NCBI GenBank assembly: GCA_016795375.1
Contig: JAEUHJ010000131.1
Coordinates: forward strand, 1-45,584
Direction of reading: 5' to 3'
Length of the DNA stretch: 45,584 nucleotides
From: Verrucomicrobiaceae bacterium
Lineage (GTDB): Bacteria > Verrucomicrobiota > Verrucomicrobiia > Verrucomicrobiales > Verrucomicrobiaceae
How positions within the stretch are numbered: position 1 is the stretch's first letter; every line of letters starts with the position of its first letter. The notes beneath the pieces were generated by a model. That model searched no databases. It was given only the letters and a program-made list of their open reading frames with translations, and was not told the DNA's origin. The position numbers were made by a program, and so were the translations under genes. Shown here piece after piece: positions 8,453 through 17,072 of the stretch.

Positions 8453-9694
8453 ATGCCGGAAGGTCACACTCTGCCGCTGTTTAGTCATGCCCTGGAAACG
8501 TCGCCACATCATCATCGGTGCGCATTTTCCTTCACACCCGCCCAAATCGCGGCACAACTGTGCCAGCGCGAAGGCTTCATCTGGATGGACTCCTCCCTCG
8601 CCCTGCCAGGCTCGGTTTCCCTGCTCACGGCCGACCCGGTCGAGGTTCTGCAAGGCCACATCGACCACGATTGGGAAAAAGTCCGCGCCGCCCTGCGCGC
8701 CCCGCGTGCCGCAGCCGGCGGCTTGTATGGCTGGGTCGGCTACGATGGTCAATTCACCTTCGGCATCTACCCCCACGGCCTCGTTTACGATCACGATCAC
8801 GGCCGCTGGCACCAATTCGGTGATTTCAAATTTCAAATCTCAAATTTCAAATCTCCCGCTGCTCCGAGGCCCCATTTCCAACCCGGTGTCACTCGTGACG
8901 ACTTCATCCGCATGGTCCGCCAGGCGCAGGACTACATCGCCGCAGGAGACATCTACCAGGTCAATCTATCCTGCCCGTGGAAAGCAGACTGGCTGCAGGA
9001 TGCCGACGCGCTCGCGCTCTACCTGAAGCTACGCACCGTGTCTCCCGCCCCGCATGCCGCCTTCATGCGGCTGGCGGGGACGACCGTCCTCTCCGCCTCG
9101 CCGGAACTTTTCCTGCGCATGCACGGCTCCCGCGTCGCCACACGTCCGATCAAAGGCACACGGCCTCGTTTCGTCAGCGATCCTGACCGCGATGCCGCCG
9201 CCGTGCGCGAACTCACCGCCTCCGCCAAGGAACGCGCCGAGCTGCTCATGATCACCGACCTTCAACGCAACGATCTCGGCCAGGTCTGCGAGTTCGGCAG
9301 TGTCACCGTGCCGGAATTGTGGCGGGTGGAGCGCTTTGCGCAGGTGCATCATCTCGTTTCCACCGTCACCGGCATGCTGCGCCCGCATGTCGATCATGTG
9401 GATGCCTTCCGCGCCTGCTTTCCCGGCGGCAGCATCACCGGCGCGCCGAAAAAGCGTGCCAAGGAAATCATCGCGGAACTCGAACCGCATCCGCGCGGCC
9501 TTTACACCGGCGCCATCGGCTGGTTCGGCTTTGACGGCCGCAGCCAGTGGAACATCGCCATCCGCACCGCCGTGCAGAAAGGCGACGGGATCACCTTCCA
9601 CACCGGCTCCGGCATCGTCGCCGACTCCGTGCCGGAAAGGGAATACGAGGAGACCCTGCACAAGGCGGCGGGCATTCTCGCGGCGGCGGATTGA
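8453..9694 (+). CDS. pabB: Aminodeoxychorismate synthase component I (PabB)
   Basis: 413 residues; converts chorismate plus ammonia to 4-amino-4-deoxychorismate in folate synthesis. The chorismate-binding half carries AGDIYQVNLSCPW, the PIKGTRPR motif (the Lys in place of Ala is diagnostic of PabB versus anthranilate synthase), ITDLQRNDLGQVC, FPGGSITGAPKKRA and TGAIGWFGFDG. The N-terminal part is the degenerate half of the fold. An A/T-rich word repeat (8823-8854) encodes FKFQISNFKS between the two halves and is probably an insertion. No pabA or pabC is seen in the window. The start at 8453 is the first ATG but lies back to back with the divergent gene, so the true start could be slightly downstream. 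Confidence 0.93.
   Translation: MPEGHTLPLFSHALETSPHHHRCAFSFTPAQIAAQLCQREGFIWMDSSLALPGSVSLLTADPVEVLQGHIDHDWEKVRAALRAPRAAAGGLYGWVGYDGQFTFGIYPHGLVYDHDHGRWHQFGDFKFQISNFKSPAAPRPHFQPGVTRDDFIRMVRQAQDYIAAGDIYQVNLSCPWKADWLQDADALALYLKLRTVSPAPHAAFMRLAGTTVLSASPELFLRMHGSRVATRPIKGTRPRFVSDPDRDAAAVRELTASAKERAELLMITDLQRNDLGQVCEFGSVTVPELWRVERFAQVHHLVSTVTGMLRPHVDHVDAFRACFPGGSITGAPKKRAKEIIAELEPHPRGLYTGAIGWFGFDGRSQWNIAIRTAVQKGDGITFHTGSGIVADSVPEREYEETLHKAAGILAAAD
8823..8854. repeat. ATTTCAAATCTC-type word repeat inside pabB
   Basis: Three tandem, slightly varied copies of a TTTCAAAT word (ATTTCAAATTTCAAATCTCA and so on) in otherwise GC-rich coding sequence. It is read in frame as DFKFQISNFKS in the linker between the N-terminal and chorismate-binding halves of PabB. 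Its base composition differs sharply from the neighbouring codons. Confidence 0.7.
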
Positions 9695-9752
9695 CTGGCC
9701 GCACAAGCGCCCGTTTGCCACCTCGGAGCGTCTCGCTAGCCTCGCGGTTCCC

Positions 9753-12700
9753 ATGGCAAAGAAATCCGCCCGCAAACTCGTCGCCGACTCCATCCGCATC
9801 CGCGGGGCGAAGCAAAACAATCTGAAGGGCATCGATCTCGATCTGCCGCTGGGGAAATTGAACGTCATCACAGGGCCAAGCGGCAGCGGGAAGTCATCGC
9901 TGGCCTTTGATACGATCTACGCTGAGGGCCAGCGCCGCTATGTGGAGACCTTTTCGCCTTACACGCGGCAGTTCTTCGAGCGCATGGACAAGCCGAAGGT
10001 GGACGCCATCGAAGGCATCCCGCCCGCCATCGCCATCGAGCAGGTGAATAACATGCGCAGCACCCGCAGCACCGTCGGCACCATCACGGAGATCAATGAT
10101 TACCTCAAAATGATCTTCCCGCGTCTCGCCGAAGCGACCTGCCCCGGCTGCAAACGCCCCATCCGCCCCGAGACACCCGAAAGCATCCTGCGCGATCTCC
10201 TCACGCATCACGCCAGCTCGCAGGCGCTCATCCTCTTTCCCGTGCCGGTGCCAAAGAATGCCGTCACCGCCGACTTCGCCGCGTTTCTGCAATCTCAGGG
10301 CTTCGTCCGCGCCCATCTCTACGGCCAGACGCTCCGCCTCGACGAACTCGGCGCCCGCAAACTCCCCGCGCAGCTCCTCATCATCCAGGATCGCCTCACC
10401 CTCGAAGAAAAAGCCAAATCCCGCCTCTCCGAATCCCTCGAAGCAGCCCTCCGCCACGGCAAAGGCCACTGCGCCGTCTCTTTGGAAAATGGAATCAGGA
10501 ATCAGGAATCTAAAATCTTAAATTTCAGCACCGACTGGTCCTGCGCAGATTGCGTGATCTCACTCCCCACGCCAACGCCAGGACTCTTTAGTTTCAATAG
10601 TCCAATAGGCGCCTGCCCCGCCTGCCGCGGCTTTGGCCGCACGCTCGGCATCGACATCGGCAAAGCCATCCCCGACGAATCACTCTCCATCAATCTCGGC
10701 CTCGTCCGCCCCTTCCAAGGCAGCGCCTACGGCGAGTCGCAGCTCGATCTCGAACGCGCCGCACGCAAGCGCGGCATCGACATCCACAAACCACTCGACG
10801 ACTACACGCCCGCCGAGCGCCAGTGGCTCATCGAAGGCACCGACCCCGATCCCGAGGCCGCCTACAACCGCGGCGAGTGGTATGGCGTGCGCGGCTTCTT
10901 CAAGTGGATGGAATCCCGCAGCTACAAGATGCACGTCCGCGTCTTCCTCAGCCGCTACCGCGCCTACACCGAGTGCGCCGACTGCGGCGGCGGCCGCCTC
11001 AAAAAAGAAGCCTACGCCTTCCGCATCGGCCCGCACACCATCGCCGATCTCTGGCGCATGCCCGTGAGTGAGCTGCACCCGCTCGTGCAAACCTGGCCGC
11101 TCAAAACGGGCGACCACGCCGCGAAACTCCTGCGTGATGAAATCGCCAGCCGCGTCAGCTACATGGACCGCGCCGGCCTCGGTTACCTCAATCTCGACCG
11201 CCAAACCCGCACGCTGAGCGGCGGCGAGTTGCAACGTGTCAACCTCACCACCTGCCTCGGTGCATCGTTAGTAAACACCCTCTTCGTCCTCGACGAACCC
11301 AGCATCGGCCTCCATCCGCGAGACATCGGCCGCCTCATCGGCGTCATGGAAGGCCTGCGCGACAAAGGCAACACCCTCCTCGTCGTCGAGCACGAAGAAG
11401 CCGTCATGCAAGCCGCCGACAACCTCATCGACATCGGCCCCGGCCGCGGCGAAAAAGGCGGCGAACTCGTCTTCAACGGGCCGCTGGAGAAGCTCTCGAA
11501 AACGAAGGGCTCGCTGACCGGTGATTATCTTTTCGGGCGAAAGAGCATCCCTGTTCCATCCAAACGCCGACCCACTTCCTCAGCGTCTGAAAAACCACTC
11601 GACCTCCCCGCCCTCTCCGACGATGAATCCCGCAGCCGTGCCTACCAAGCCCTCTTCCAGCACTCAAAAGCCGATTCGTCCCTTCGAGACCGATCCGGAA
11701 AAGCTGCGCCAGCTCCGCATCCGTGCGCCGAAGAACTCCACCGAGGAGCTCATCAAGAAAGTTTCGGCTGGTCTCGCCGCCAGAAAAGAGAGAGGCTTCT
11801 CGATGACCAGCTAGCCATCCTCAACCGCCACGCCGCAGAGCCGACCGATCTTGGCAGGCACATTGGCGGCGGTGGCGAGCATGAGGTCTATCATCAGCAA
11901 GGCGGCCAGGTCGTTCACAAGATCACCAATCGTGGCCAGTTCGGCTTCGTGATCGATCAAGACAGCGACAACAAGTCGAACAAGCTCACTCTGCGCCACG
12001 CCTTGCCCACCGAGTATCTACTTCGCCTCGGCACTCAAAATCTCGTGTTTGGCGACACCATCCGCGTGGAAAGTGTGCATAAAGAAAAAGGCAAAACAGC
12101 GTCCATCGTGACTTCGCAGACCGAGGTGGACCTCGGTCGCCCCACACAGCAGGAAGTGAACGACTTCATGATCCAGTGCGGCTTTGTCCGTGTGCCTGAC
12201 GACATGATGCTCAGCCAGTATGCCAACAAAGCTTTCTGGTATCGCGCCGCTGATAGAATCCTCACTGGCGATACCAACCCCGAGAACTTTTCCAAAGCCG
12301 ACGATCACAACATCGTCCCCATCGATGTCATCGCTCACCCGTATCCACGCTCGCTTTTCGAGTCCACGGCCAAGCAAAACGGCATCCCCCTCTCCTACTT
12401 CTACCCCTCTTACCGTTCTGTCGGTTCTGTCCGTTCCGCCTCATCCAAAACCAAGAACCAAGAACCAGGAACCAAGAACTGCCTTCGCATCCGCTCCGCC
12501 CGCCAGAACAACCTCCGCAAACTCGACGCGGACATCCCGCTGAACGCCTTCGTCTGCATCACCGGCGTCAGCGGCTCCGGCAAATCGACGCTCGTGCATG
12601 ACGTGCTCTATCGGAACCTGCAACGTCTGCGCGGCGAGGTGTGCGAGGAGGAACCGGGCCGCGTCGGGAGCATCAGCGGCTGGGAGCAGCTTGGCAGCGT

Positions 12701-15700
12701 GGTGATGGTCGATCAATCACCGCTCGCACGCACGCCGCGCTCGACGCCGGCGGTGTTCACGGGCGCGTTTGATCACATCCGCACGCTCTTCGCCGCGTGC
12801 GACGACGCGGCCACGCAGGGCATCATGCCCGGCTTCTTCAGCTTCAACAGCGGTGAGGGCCGCTGTGAGCGCTGCATGGGCAACGGCTTCGAAAAAATCG
12901 AGATGCAGTTCCTCAGCGATCTCTTCGTCACCTGCCCCGAGTGCGAAGGCAAACGCTACAAGCCACACGCCCTGCAAATCCTCCTCCACGGCAAATCCAT
13001 CCACGATGTGCTCAGCATGACCATCGACGACGCGGTGCCGTGGTTCGCCAGCATCGAGCATCGCACCGTCGCGGCGATCAATCGCAGCCTGCAGCTCGTC
13101 ATTGATGCCGGACTCGGCTACTTGCGCCTCGGCCAGCCGCTCAACACGCTCAGCGGTGGTGAAGCGCAGCGCCTCAAACTCGTCGGCCACCTGCTAGAGC
13201 CGCAAACACCGGGCAAGAGCAGCCTTCTCCTCCTCGACGAACCCACCACCGGCCTCCATTTTGACGACATCGCATTGCTCATCAAACTCCTCCAGCGCCT
13301 CGTCGATGAAGGCAACAGCCTCGTCGTCATCGAGCACAATCTCGAAGTCATCAAATGCGCCGACTGGGTGCTCGATCTTGGGCCTGAGGGCGGCGCGGGT
13401 GGTGGGACGCTCGTGATCGCGGGGACGCCGGAGGACGTGGCGGAGTGCAGTGCATCACACACCGGGCGGTATCTCAAGCCGGTTGTTTCAGGTTCCAAGT
13501 TTCAAGTTTCAAGTTCCGTGGCCGAATCGCCTGCAAGTTATCGCACGGGCCATCTTGAAACTTTAAACCTGAAACTTGAAACGAAGAACGCGATCAGCAT
13601 CCGTGGCGCCCGCGAACACAACCTCAAGAACATTTCCCTCGACATCCCCCGCGACGAATTCGTCGTCGTCACGGGTCTCAGCGGCAGCGGCAAGTCATCC
13701 CTCGCCTTCGACCTCATCTTCGCGGAAGGCCAGCGCCGCTTCCTCGACTCGATGTCGGTCTATGCGCGCACGTTTGTGGAGCAGATGGAGAAGCCGGAGG
13801 TCGATCTCATCAGCGGCGTGCCGCCGACGGTCGCCATCGAGCAGCGCATCTCACGCGGCGGCGGCAAATCGACCGTGGCGACGGTGACGGAGGTGTATCA
13901 CTTCCTGCGCCTGCTCTTTGCGAAGCTCGGCACGCAGTTCTGCCCGAAATGCGCCGTGGCCGTGAAGAAGCAGAGTTCGGAGGCCATCTTGAAAACCATC
14001 CAGGGCCACCTGCGCACCAGCGGCGGCCATTTGCTCGCGCCGCTGATCAAAGCACGCAAAGGCTTCCACACCGACGTCGCCGAAAACGCCGCCAAACACG
14101 GCATCGAGACCCTTTGGGTCGATGGCGAGTTCAAACCGACGATGGGCTTCAAACGCCTCGAACGCTTCAAAGAGCACAGCATCGACGCCGTCATCGCGAA
14201 GGTCGCCAAAGGCGAAAAAGCCGATGTTTTGCGTCCGCACATCGAAACCGCGCTCAAGATGGGCAAAGGCACCATCAAGCTGCGCCTTGCCGACAAATCG
14301 ATGCATGTGCTCAGCACCGAAATGAGCTGCCCGAGCTGCGGCTGGAGCTTCGAAGAGCTCGATCCGCGTCTCTTCAGCTTCAACAGCCCGCACGGCTGGT
14401 GCAAAGACTGCCGTGGCTTTGGCTACACCGGCCACAAACGCGATCTCAGCGACCGCAACGCCGACGTTTCGATGCTGGAAGCCGAGCTCGAAGAAGAACG
14501 CCGCTTTGGCAGCGACGACGATGACGACGCCGCGCCACGCCAGGTGTGCCCGACGTGCCACGGCAGCCGCATCAACGAGATCGGCCGCGCCGTGCAGCTC
14601 CAAAAAACCACCATCCAGGACTTCGCCGCGCTCACCGCCGGAGAAGCCGGAAAACTCATCGCCAAGCTCAAATTCGACGGCACCGAGGCCATCATCGCCC
14701 GCGACATCGTCGCGGAAATCTCCCAGCGGCTCAAATTCATGCAAGAGGTCGGCCTCGGCTACCTCCAGCTCAACCGCAGCGCCGACACGCTCAGCGGCGG
14801 CGAGGCGCAGCGCATTCGTTTGTCCGCGCAGCTCGGCAGCAACCTCCGTGGCGTCCTCTACGTCCTCGACGAGCCCACCATCGGCCTGCATCCGCGCGAC
14901 AACGAAAAGCTCCTCAACACGCTCACCGCCCTCCGCGACAAAGGCAACAGCCTCCTCGTCGTCGAGCACGATGACGAGACGATGAAACGCGCCGACACGA
15001 TCCTCGATCTCGGCCCCGGCGCGGGCAAATTCGGCGGACAGGTCGTTGCGCAGGGCAGTTTGAAGAAGGTTTTGAAGAACAAGGCCAGCATCACCGGTCA
15101 GAGCCTCAACAAACCGTTGAAACATCCCGTGCGCGGCGAGCGCAGGCCGCTTCCCGCCTTGAAATCGAAGGACGGCTGGCTCCGCGTCACCGGTGCCACG
15201 GCGAACAACCTCAAAAACATCGACGTCAGCATCCCGCTCGCCCGTTTGACCGTGCTCACCGGCGTCAGCGGCAGCGGCAAGAGCAGCTTTATGCACGGCG
15301 CGTTGTCGCCAGCTGTGCGCGAAAAAATCAGCAAGGCCAAGATCAAGGTCACGAAGGCCTGGAAGAGCATCACGGGCTTCGAGAACCTGCAAACCGTCCA
15401 CGAGGTCGATCAAAGCCCCATCGGCAAAACGAGCCGCTCCTGCCCCGCGACCTACGTTGGCATCCTCGACGACATCCGCGCTCTGTTTGCGCAGGTGCCG
15501 CTCGCCAGAACGCGCGGCTACACCGCCAGCCGTTTCTCCTTCAACACCGAAGGCGGCCGCTGCGAGACCTGCGGCGGCAATGGCGAGATCAAAGTCGAGA
15601 TGGCCTTCCTCCCAACGACTCGCGTGCATTGCGAAACCTGCCACAGCCTGCGCTTCAACGCCGCCACGCTGGAGATCGAATACAACGGCAAACACATCGG

Positions 15701-16196
15701 CGACGTGCTCCGCATGAGCATCACCGAGGCCGCCAAGTTCTTCGCGCCCGTGCAAAAAATCGCGCGTCCGTTGCGGTTGCTCGCCGACACCGGTCTTGGC
15801 TATCTGCAACTCGGCCAGCCCAGCCCCACGCTCAGCGGCGGCGAGGCGCAGCGCATCAAACTCGTCACCGAACTGCGCAGCGGCGACGGCAAAACGATCA
15901 AGGAGCAGCTCAAAGGCATTCAAAAGGCCGGGAAACGAAACCTCTACCTCATCGAAGAGCCCACCATCGGCCTCCACATCCGCGATGTCGCCCGTTTGAT
16001 CGACGTGCTGCACCGCCTCGTCGATGAAGGCCACACCGTCGTCGTCATCGAGCACCACCCGGATGTCTATGCCGAAGCCGACTACCTCATCGACATCGGC
16101 CCCGAAGCCGGCACCGAAGGCGGCCAACTCGTCGCCGCCGGAACACCGGAGCAGGTGAAGAAGTGCAAAGAGAGCCTTACGGCTCGGTTTTTGTGA
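9753..16196 (+). CDS. uvrA: Tandem-fused excinuclease ABC subunit A (UvrA) with inserted kinase-like domain
   Basis: 2147 residues from ATG 9753. UvrA is the damage-recognition ATPase of nucleotide excision repair; ordinary UvrA is about 950 residues. Here two UvrA copies are fused, as in chlamydial UvrA (about 1790 residues; family knowledge). Four Walker A motifs are seen: GPSGSGKSS at 41, GVSGSGKST at 938, GLSGSGKSS at 1308 and GVSGSGKSS at 1837. Four LSGGE signatures follow ACG codons at 487, 1132, 1679 and 2026, and zinc-binding CxxC pairs (CPGC, CADC, CERC, CPSC, CETC) are present. Extra sequence at about 610-910, between the first and second ABC modules, contains a kinase-fold domain (684-873). 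Word repeats add further linker peptides near 247, 899-910 and 1245-1277. The open frame is continuous through all of this. Upstream ORF extension into pabB is not needed; 9753 gives the normal UvrA N-terminus. Confidence 0.95.
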   Translation: MAKKSARKLVADSIRIRGAKQNNLKGIDLDLPLGKLNVITGPSGSGKSSLAFDTIYAEGQRRYVETFSPYTRQFFERMDKPKVDAIEGIPPAIAIEQVNNMRSTRSTVGTITEINDYLKMIFPRLAEATCPGCKRPIRPETPESILRDLLTHHASSQALILFPVPVPKNAVTADFAAFLQSQGFVRAHLYGQTLRLDELGARKLPAQLLIIQDRLTLEEKAKSRLSESLEAALRHGKGHCAVSLENGIRNQESKILNFSTDWSCADCVISLPTPTPGLFSFNSPIGACPACRGFGRTLGIDIGKAIPDESLSINLGLVRPFQGSAYGESQLDLERAARKRGIDIHKPLDDYTPAERQWLIEGTDPDPEAAYNRGEWYGVRGFFKWMESRSYKMHVRVFLSRYRAYTECADCGGGRLKKEAYAFRIGPHTIADLWRMPVSELHPLVQTWPLKTGDHAAKLLRDEIASRVSYMDRAGLGYLNLDRQTRTLSGGELQRVNLTTCLGASLVNTLFVLDEPSIGLHPRDIGRLIGVMEGLRDKGNTLLVVEHEEAVMQAADNLIDIGPGRGEKGGELVFNGPLEKLSKTKGSLTGDYLFGRKSIPVPSKRRPTSSASEKPLDLPALSDDESRSRAYQALFQHSKADSSLRDRSGKAAPAPHPCAEELHRGAHQESFGWSRRQKRERLLDDQLAILNRHAAEPTDLGRHIGGGGEHEVYHQQGGQVVHKITNRGQFGFVIDQDSDNKSNKLTLRHALPTEYLLRLGTQNLVFGDTIRVESVHKEKGKTASIVTSQTEVDLGRPTQQEVNDFMIQCGFVRVPDDMMLSQYANKAFWYRAADRILTGDTNPENFSKADDHNIVPIDVIAHPYPRSLFESTAKQNGIPLSYFYPSYRSVGSVRSASSKTKNQEPGTKNCLRIRSARQNNLRKLDADIPLNAFVCITGVSGSGKSTLVHDVLYRNLQRLRGEVCEEEPGRVGSISGWEQLGSVVMVDQSPLARTPRSTPAVFTGAFDHIRTLFAACDDAATQGIMPGFFSFNSGEGRCERCMGNGFEKIEMQFLSDLFVTCPECEGKRYKPHALQILLHGKSIHDVLSMTIDDAVPWFASIEHRTVAAINRSLQLVIDAGLGYLRLGQPLNTLSGGEAQRLKLVGHLLEPQTPGKSSLLLLDEPTTGLHFDDIALLIKLLQRLVDEGNSLVVIEHNLEVIKCADWVLDLGPEGGAGGGTLVIAGTPEDVAECSASHTGRYLKPVVSGSKFQVSSSVAESPASYRTGHLETLNLKLETKNAISIRGAREHNLKNISLDIPRDEFVVVTGLSGSGKSSLAFDLIFAEGQRRFLDSMSVYARTFVEQMEKPEVDLISGVPPTVAIEQRISRGGGKSTVATVTEVYHFLRLLFAKLGTQFCPKCAVAVKKQSSEAILKTIQGHLRTSGGHLLAPLIKARKGFHTDVAENAAKHGIETLWVDGEFKPTMGFKRLERFKEHSIDAVIAKVAKGEKADVLRPHIETALKMGKGTIKLRLADKSMHVLSTEMSCPSCGWSFEELDPRLFSFNSPHGWCKDCRGFGYTGHKRDLSDRNADVSMLEAELEEERRFGSDDDDDAAPRQVCPTCHGSRINEIGRAVQLQKTTIQDFAALTAGEAGKLIAKLKFDGTEAIIARDIVAEISQRLKFMQEVGLGYLQLNRSADTLSGGEAQRIRLSAQLGSNLRGVLYVLDEPTIGLHPRDNEKLLNTLTALRDKGNSLLVVEHDDETMKRADTILDLGPGAGKFGGQVVAQGSLKKVLKNKASITGQSLNKPLKHPVRGERRPLPALKSKDGWLRVTGATANNLKNIDVSIPLARLTVLTGVSGSGKSSFMHGALSPAVREKISKAKIKVTKAWKSITGFENLQTVHEVDQSPIGKTSRSCPATYVGILDDIRALFAQVPLARTRGYTASRFSFNTEGGRCETCGGNGEIKVEMAFLPTTRVHCETCHSLRFNAATLEIEYNGKHIGDVLRMSITEAAKFFAPVQKIARPLRLLADTGLGYLQLGQPSPTLSGGEAQRIKLVTELRSGDGKTIKEQLKGIQKAGKRNLYLIEEPTIGLHIRDVARLIDVLHRLVDEGHTVVVIEHHPDVYAEADYLIDIGPEAGTEGGQLVAAGTPEQVKKCKESLTARFL
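10491..10526. repeat. GGAATCAGGAATC-type word repeat inside uvrA
   Basis: Tandem GGAATCA words followed by TCTAAAATCTTAAATTTCAG, in frame in uvrA as [13 protein letters not shown] at about residue 247. It is A/T-rich against a GC-rich gene and lies in a variable loop of the first UvrA copy just before the CADC motif. It resembles the other word repeats of this window in style but not in exact sequence. Confidence 0.6.
11623..11814 (+). CDS. Small ORF (63 aa) hidden out of frame within the uvrA insertion
   Basis: ATG 11623 to TAG 11814 encodes a basic 63-residue protein with a Pro/Ser-rich start and a helical second half ([20 protein letters not shown], then [11 protein letters not shown]). 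It is in the +1 frame relative to uvrA. Third positions in this frame are mostly G/C and the peptide looks protein-like, whereas the uvrA-frame reading of the same bases (about residues 624-687) is low in GC3 and looks like random sequence. It ends over the beginning of the kinase-like domain (GATGACCAGCTAG), an arrangement typical of two overlapping genes. Inference: a former or still active small partner gene carried in with the kinase domain. No family recognised. Confidence 0.45.
   Translation: MNPAAVPTKPSSSTQKPIRPFETDPEKLRQLRIRAPKNSTEELIKKVSAGLAARKERGFSMTS
11802..12370 (+). other. Polyvalent-protein-type kinase-fold domain embedded in UvrA
   Basis: Residues about 684-873 of the uvrA frame do not belong to UvrA. 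Visible motifs are [10 protein letters not shown] (705-714, glycine-rich loop), VVHKIT (Lys723), [31 protein letters not shown] (Asp840, Asn845, catalytic loop) and VPIDVI (Asp858, DFG equivalent). The layout is that of APH/kinase-like folds and closely recalls the kinase domain described in phage and plasmid polyvalent proteins, which also occurs as small stand-alone genes. All expected catalytic residues are present, so activity is possible. There is no ATG in this frame just before the domain; the only start codons nearby are in the overlapping small ORF frame. Family assignment is from memory of motifs. Confidence 0.7.
12446..12480. repeat. CCAAGAACCAAGAACC-type word repeat inside uvrA
   Basis: Four to five imperfect copies of an AACCAAGAACC word, in frame as [11 protein letters not shown] (about residues 899-910). 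It marks the right border of the kinase insertion: immediately after it normal UvrA resumes with [15 protein letters not shown], the start of the second ABC module. Confidence 0.65.
13485..13582. repeat. 98-bp inverted-repeat element of TTTCAAG words between the two UvrA copies
   Basis: The left arm (13485-13513, beginning GTTTCAGGTTCCAAGTTTC) and the right arm (13554-13582) are inverted and agree at about 25 of 29 positions, with about 40 bp of GC-rich centre. It is read in frame by uvrA as SKFQVSSS...[12 protein letters not shown] and lies exactly in the linker between UvrA copy 1 and copy 2. This looks like a MITE-like or palindromic mini-element tolerated at a domain boundary. Confidence 0.75.
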
Positions 16197-16206
16197 GGAT
16201 GCGTTC

Positions 16207-16482
16207 TCAACTGCGGCTCTTGAAAATTTTCATGTAATCCGCGACCGCCTCGACAATCTGAGCATGCGTCAGTTTGGGTGGTTTGCAGCGAGCCGCCCAT
16301 GACCGTCCAGGGTGAAGCTCATCCCAAAGTGGACGCATGCCCTCGTATCTGCCAGAACCAGGGTCGTGATTTCCAAAACCTTCGACGACTTGGTTCCAAA
16401 GCGGCTGAAAGCGCTGGATCACCAACGCTTCACCCAGAGTGATCCAGATGTCGTCACCCTTGCTCGTCTGTAGTGAGGCAAT
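16207..16482 (-). pseudogene. C-terminal remnant of an Eco29kI-type (GIY-YIG) restriction endonuclease
   Basis: The reverse strand reads IASLQTSKGDDIWITLGEAL, then RFQPLWNQVVEGFGNHDPGSG, then WDELHPGRSWA, and ends ...DYMKIFKSRS at TGA 16209-16207. The combination DDIWI-LGEALxIxRF-PLWN-GFGNHDPG-GR-WD-LHPGR-WA is what I know from the C-terminal half of the Eco29kI restriction-enzyme family. A TGA stop immediately precedes residue I (16485-16483) and no catalytic GIY-YIG N-terminus is found upstream, so the gene is truncated. A start at GTG 16425 would make a 72-residue peptide, unlikely to function. It ends 10 bp past the uvrA stop on the opposite strand. Assignment is by memory of the family. 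Confidence 0.6.
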
Positions 16483-16832
16483 TCAGATTTGATGAATCTT
16501 TCTATTTCGAGTGGGGCGCCAGGGGGCTGGATCGGTCAGAAGGAGGTCCGAACCGGTGGCATTTGGCAGGAACTGCTTTCCCCTCGAAACCCTATGATGA
16601 CTGCTTGCCGATGGGGTTTCGATGGGAAAGCAGTTCGGACACGGAGCCATCCGTCTGGAGGACGGCAAACTAACTAGCTGGAGCGTGGGGGTGCGGGTAA
16701 CATTTTTTACTCACTCAAAACAGCGAACCGCCAATTTGATTTGCGTCCAAACTTGCTTCAAATTCCTCCATGGATTGTTCATTTGCCCTTTTTGCAGTTC
16801 TTCAGTTCGGCGGATCTTCCACTGAACAATAC
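16483..16832. other. 350 bp without a convincing gene between nuclease remnant and small ORF
   Basis: Short ORFs on both strands (about 60 codons) have no protein-like features. The stretch contains a 23-bp inverted repeat (16570-16636) and a T-rich run near 16703. It is probably degraded island DNA. Confidence 0.6.
16570..16636. repeat. Inverted repeat (23-bp arms, 21-bp loop)
   Basis: The left arm GAACTGCTTTCCCCTCGAAA(CCC) at 16570-16592 pairs with 16614-16636 with one mismatch in 23. The loop is 21 nt and no T-run follows, so it is not a classic intrinsic terminator. It may be an end or core of a decayed mobile element, or a folded RNA/DNA structure in the restriction-modification islet. 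Confidence 0.7.
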
Positions 16833-17072
16833 ATGCACTGTTACAAGTCATTGAAGCATGCCCAGCATTTTATTGATAGCGCGGAGGAGGCTGGTTATGA
16901 GTGTATTGGCCCGATATGCGTTGAGCTTCCTGAAGTAGCAGAACTGATCTCTTCTGCACGCAGCACACTTGATTCAATATCCGTGTCAAATGACCTGGCC
17001 GATTTAAGCATGCGCATCCTACAACTTCAAAGCGCCTTGGATGCCGTTGATAAAAATTTGCTAAAAGCTTAA
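16833..17072 (+). CDS. Small hypothetical protein in the restriction islet
   Basis: 79 residues from ATG 16833 (a start at 16770 would add 21 residues). The protein is acidic and helical, e.g. EAGYECIGPICVELPEVAEL and a C-terminal heptad-like helix (LQLQSALDAVDKNLLKA). It has no known motif. GC content is lower than in flanking chromosomal genes, matching the adjacent nuclease gene. It converges with that gene and the two stop codons share the palindrome TTAA at 17069-17072. It could be an accessory or regulatory partner of the nuclease, or chance. Confidence 0.45.
   Translation: MHCYKSLKHAQHFIDSAEEAGYECIGPICVELPEVAELISSARSTLDSISVSNDLADLSMRILQLQSALDAVDKNLLKA

Noticed and set aside
11815..12440. 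Kinase region as an independent CDS
   Set aside because: No ATG in the right frame near its start and the uvrA frame runs through; annotated as a domain instead.
8823..13582. Possible CRISPR-like or tandem satellite repeats
   Set aside because: The word repeats are short, imperfect, lack regular spacers and are translated in frame; not a CRISPR array.
13851..16127. 758-codon open frame on the - strand
   Set aside because: Antisense to the second UvrA copy; Ala/Asp/Glu/Val-rich shadow composition and no motifs.
16483..16677. Two about 60-codon ORFs on opposite strands
   Set aside because: They overlap the inverted repeat, have no protein-like features and no homology I recognise.
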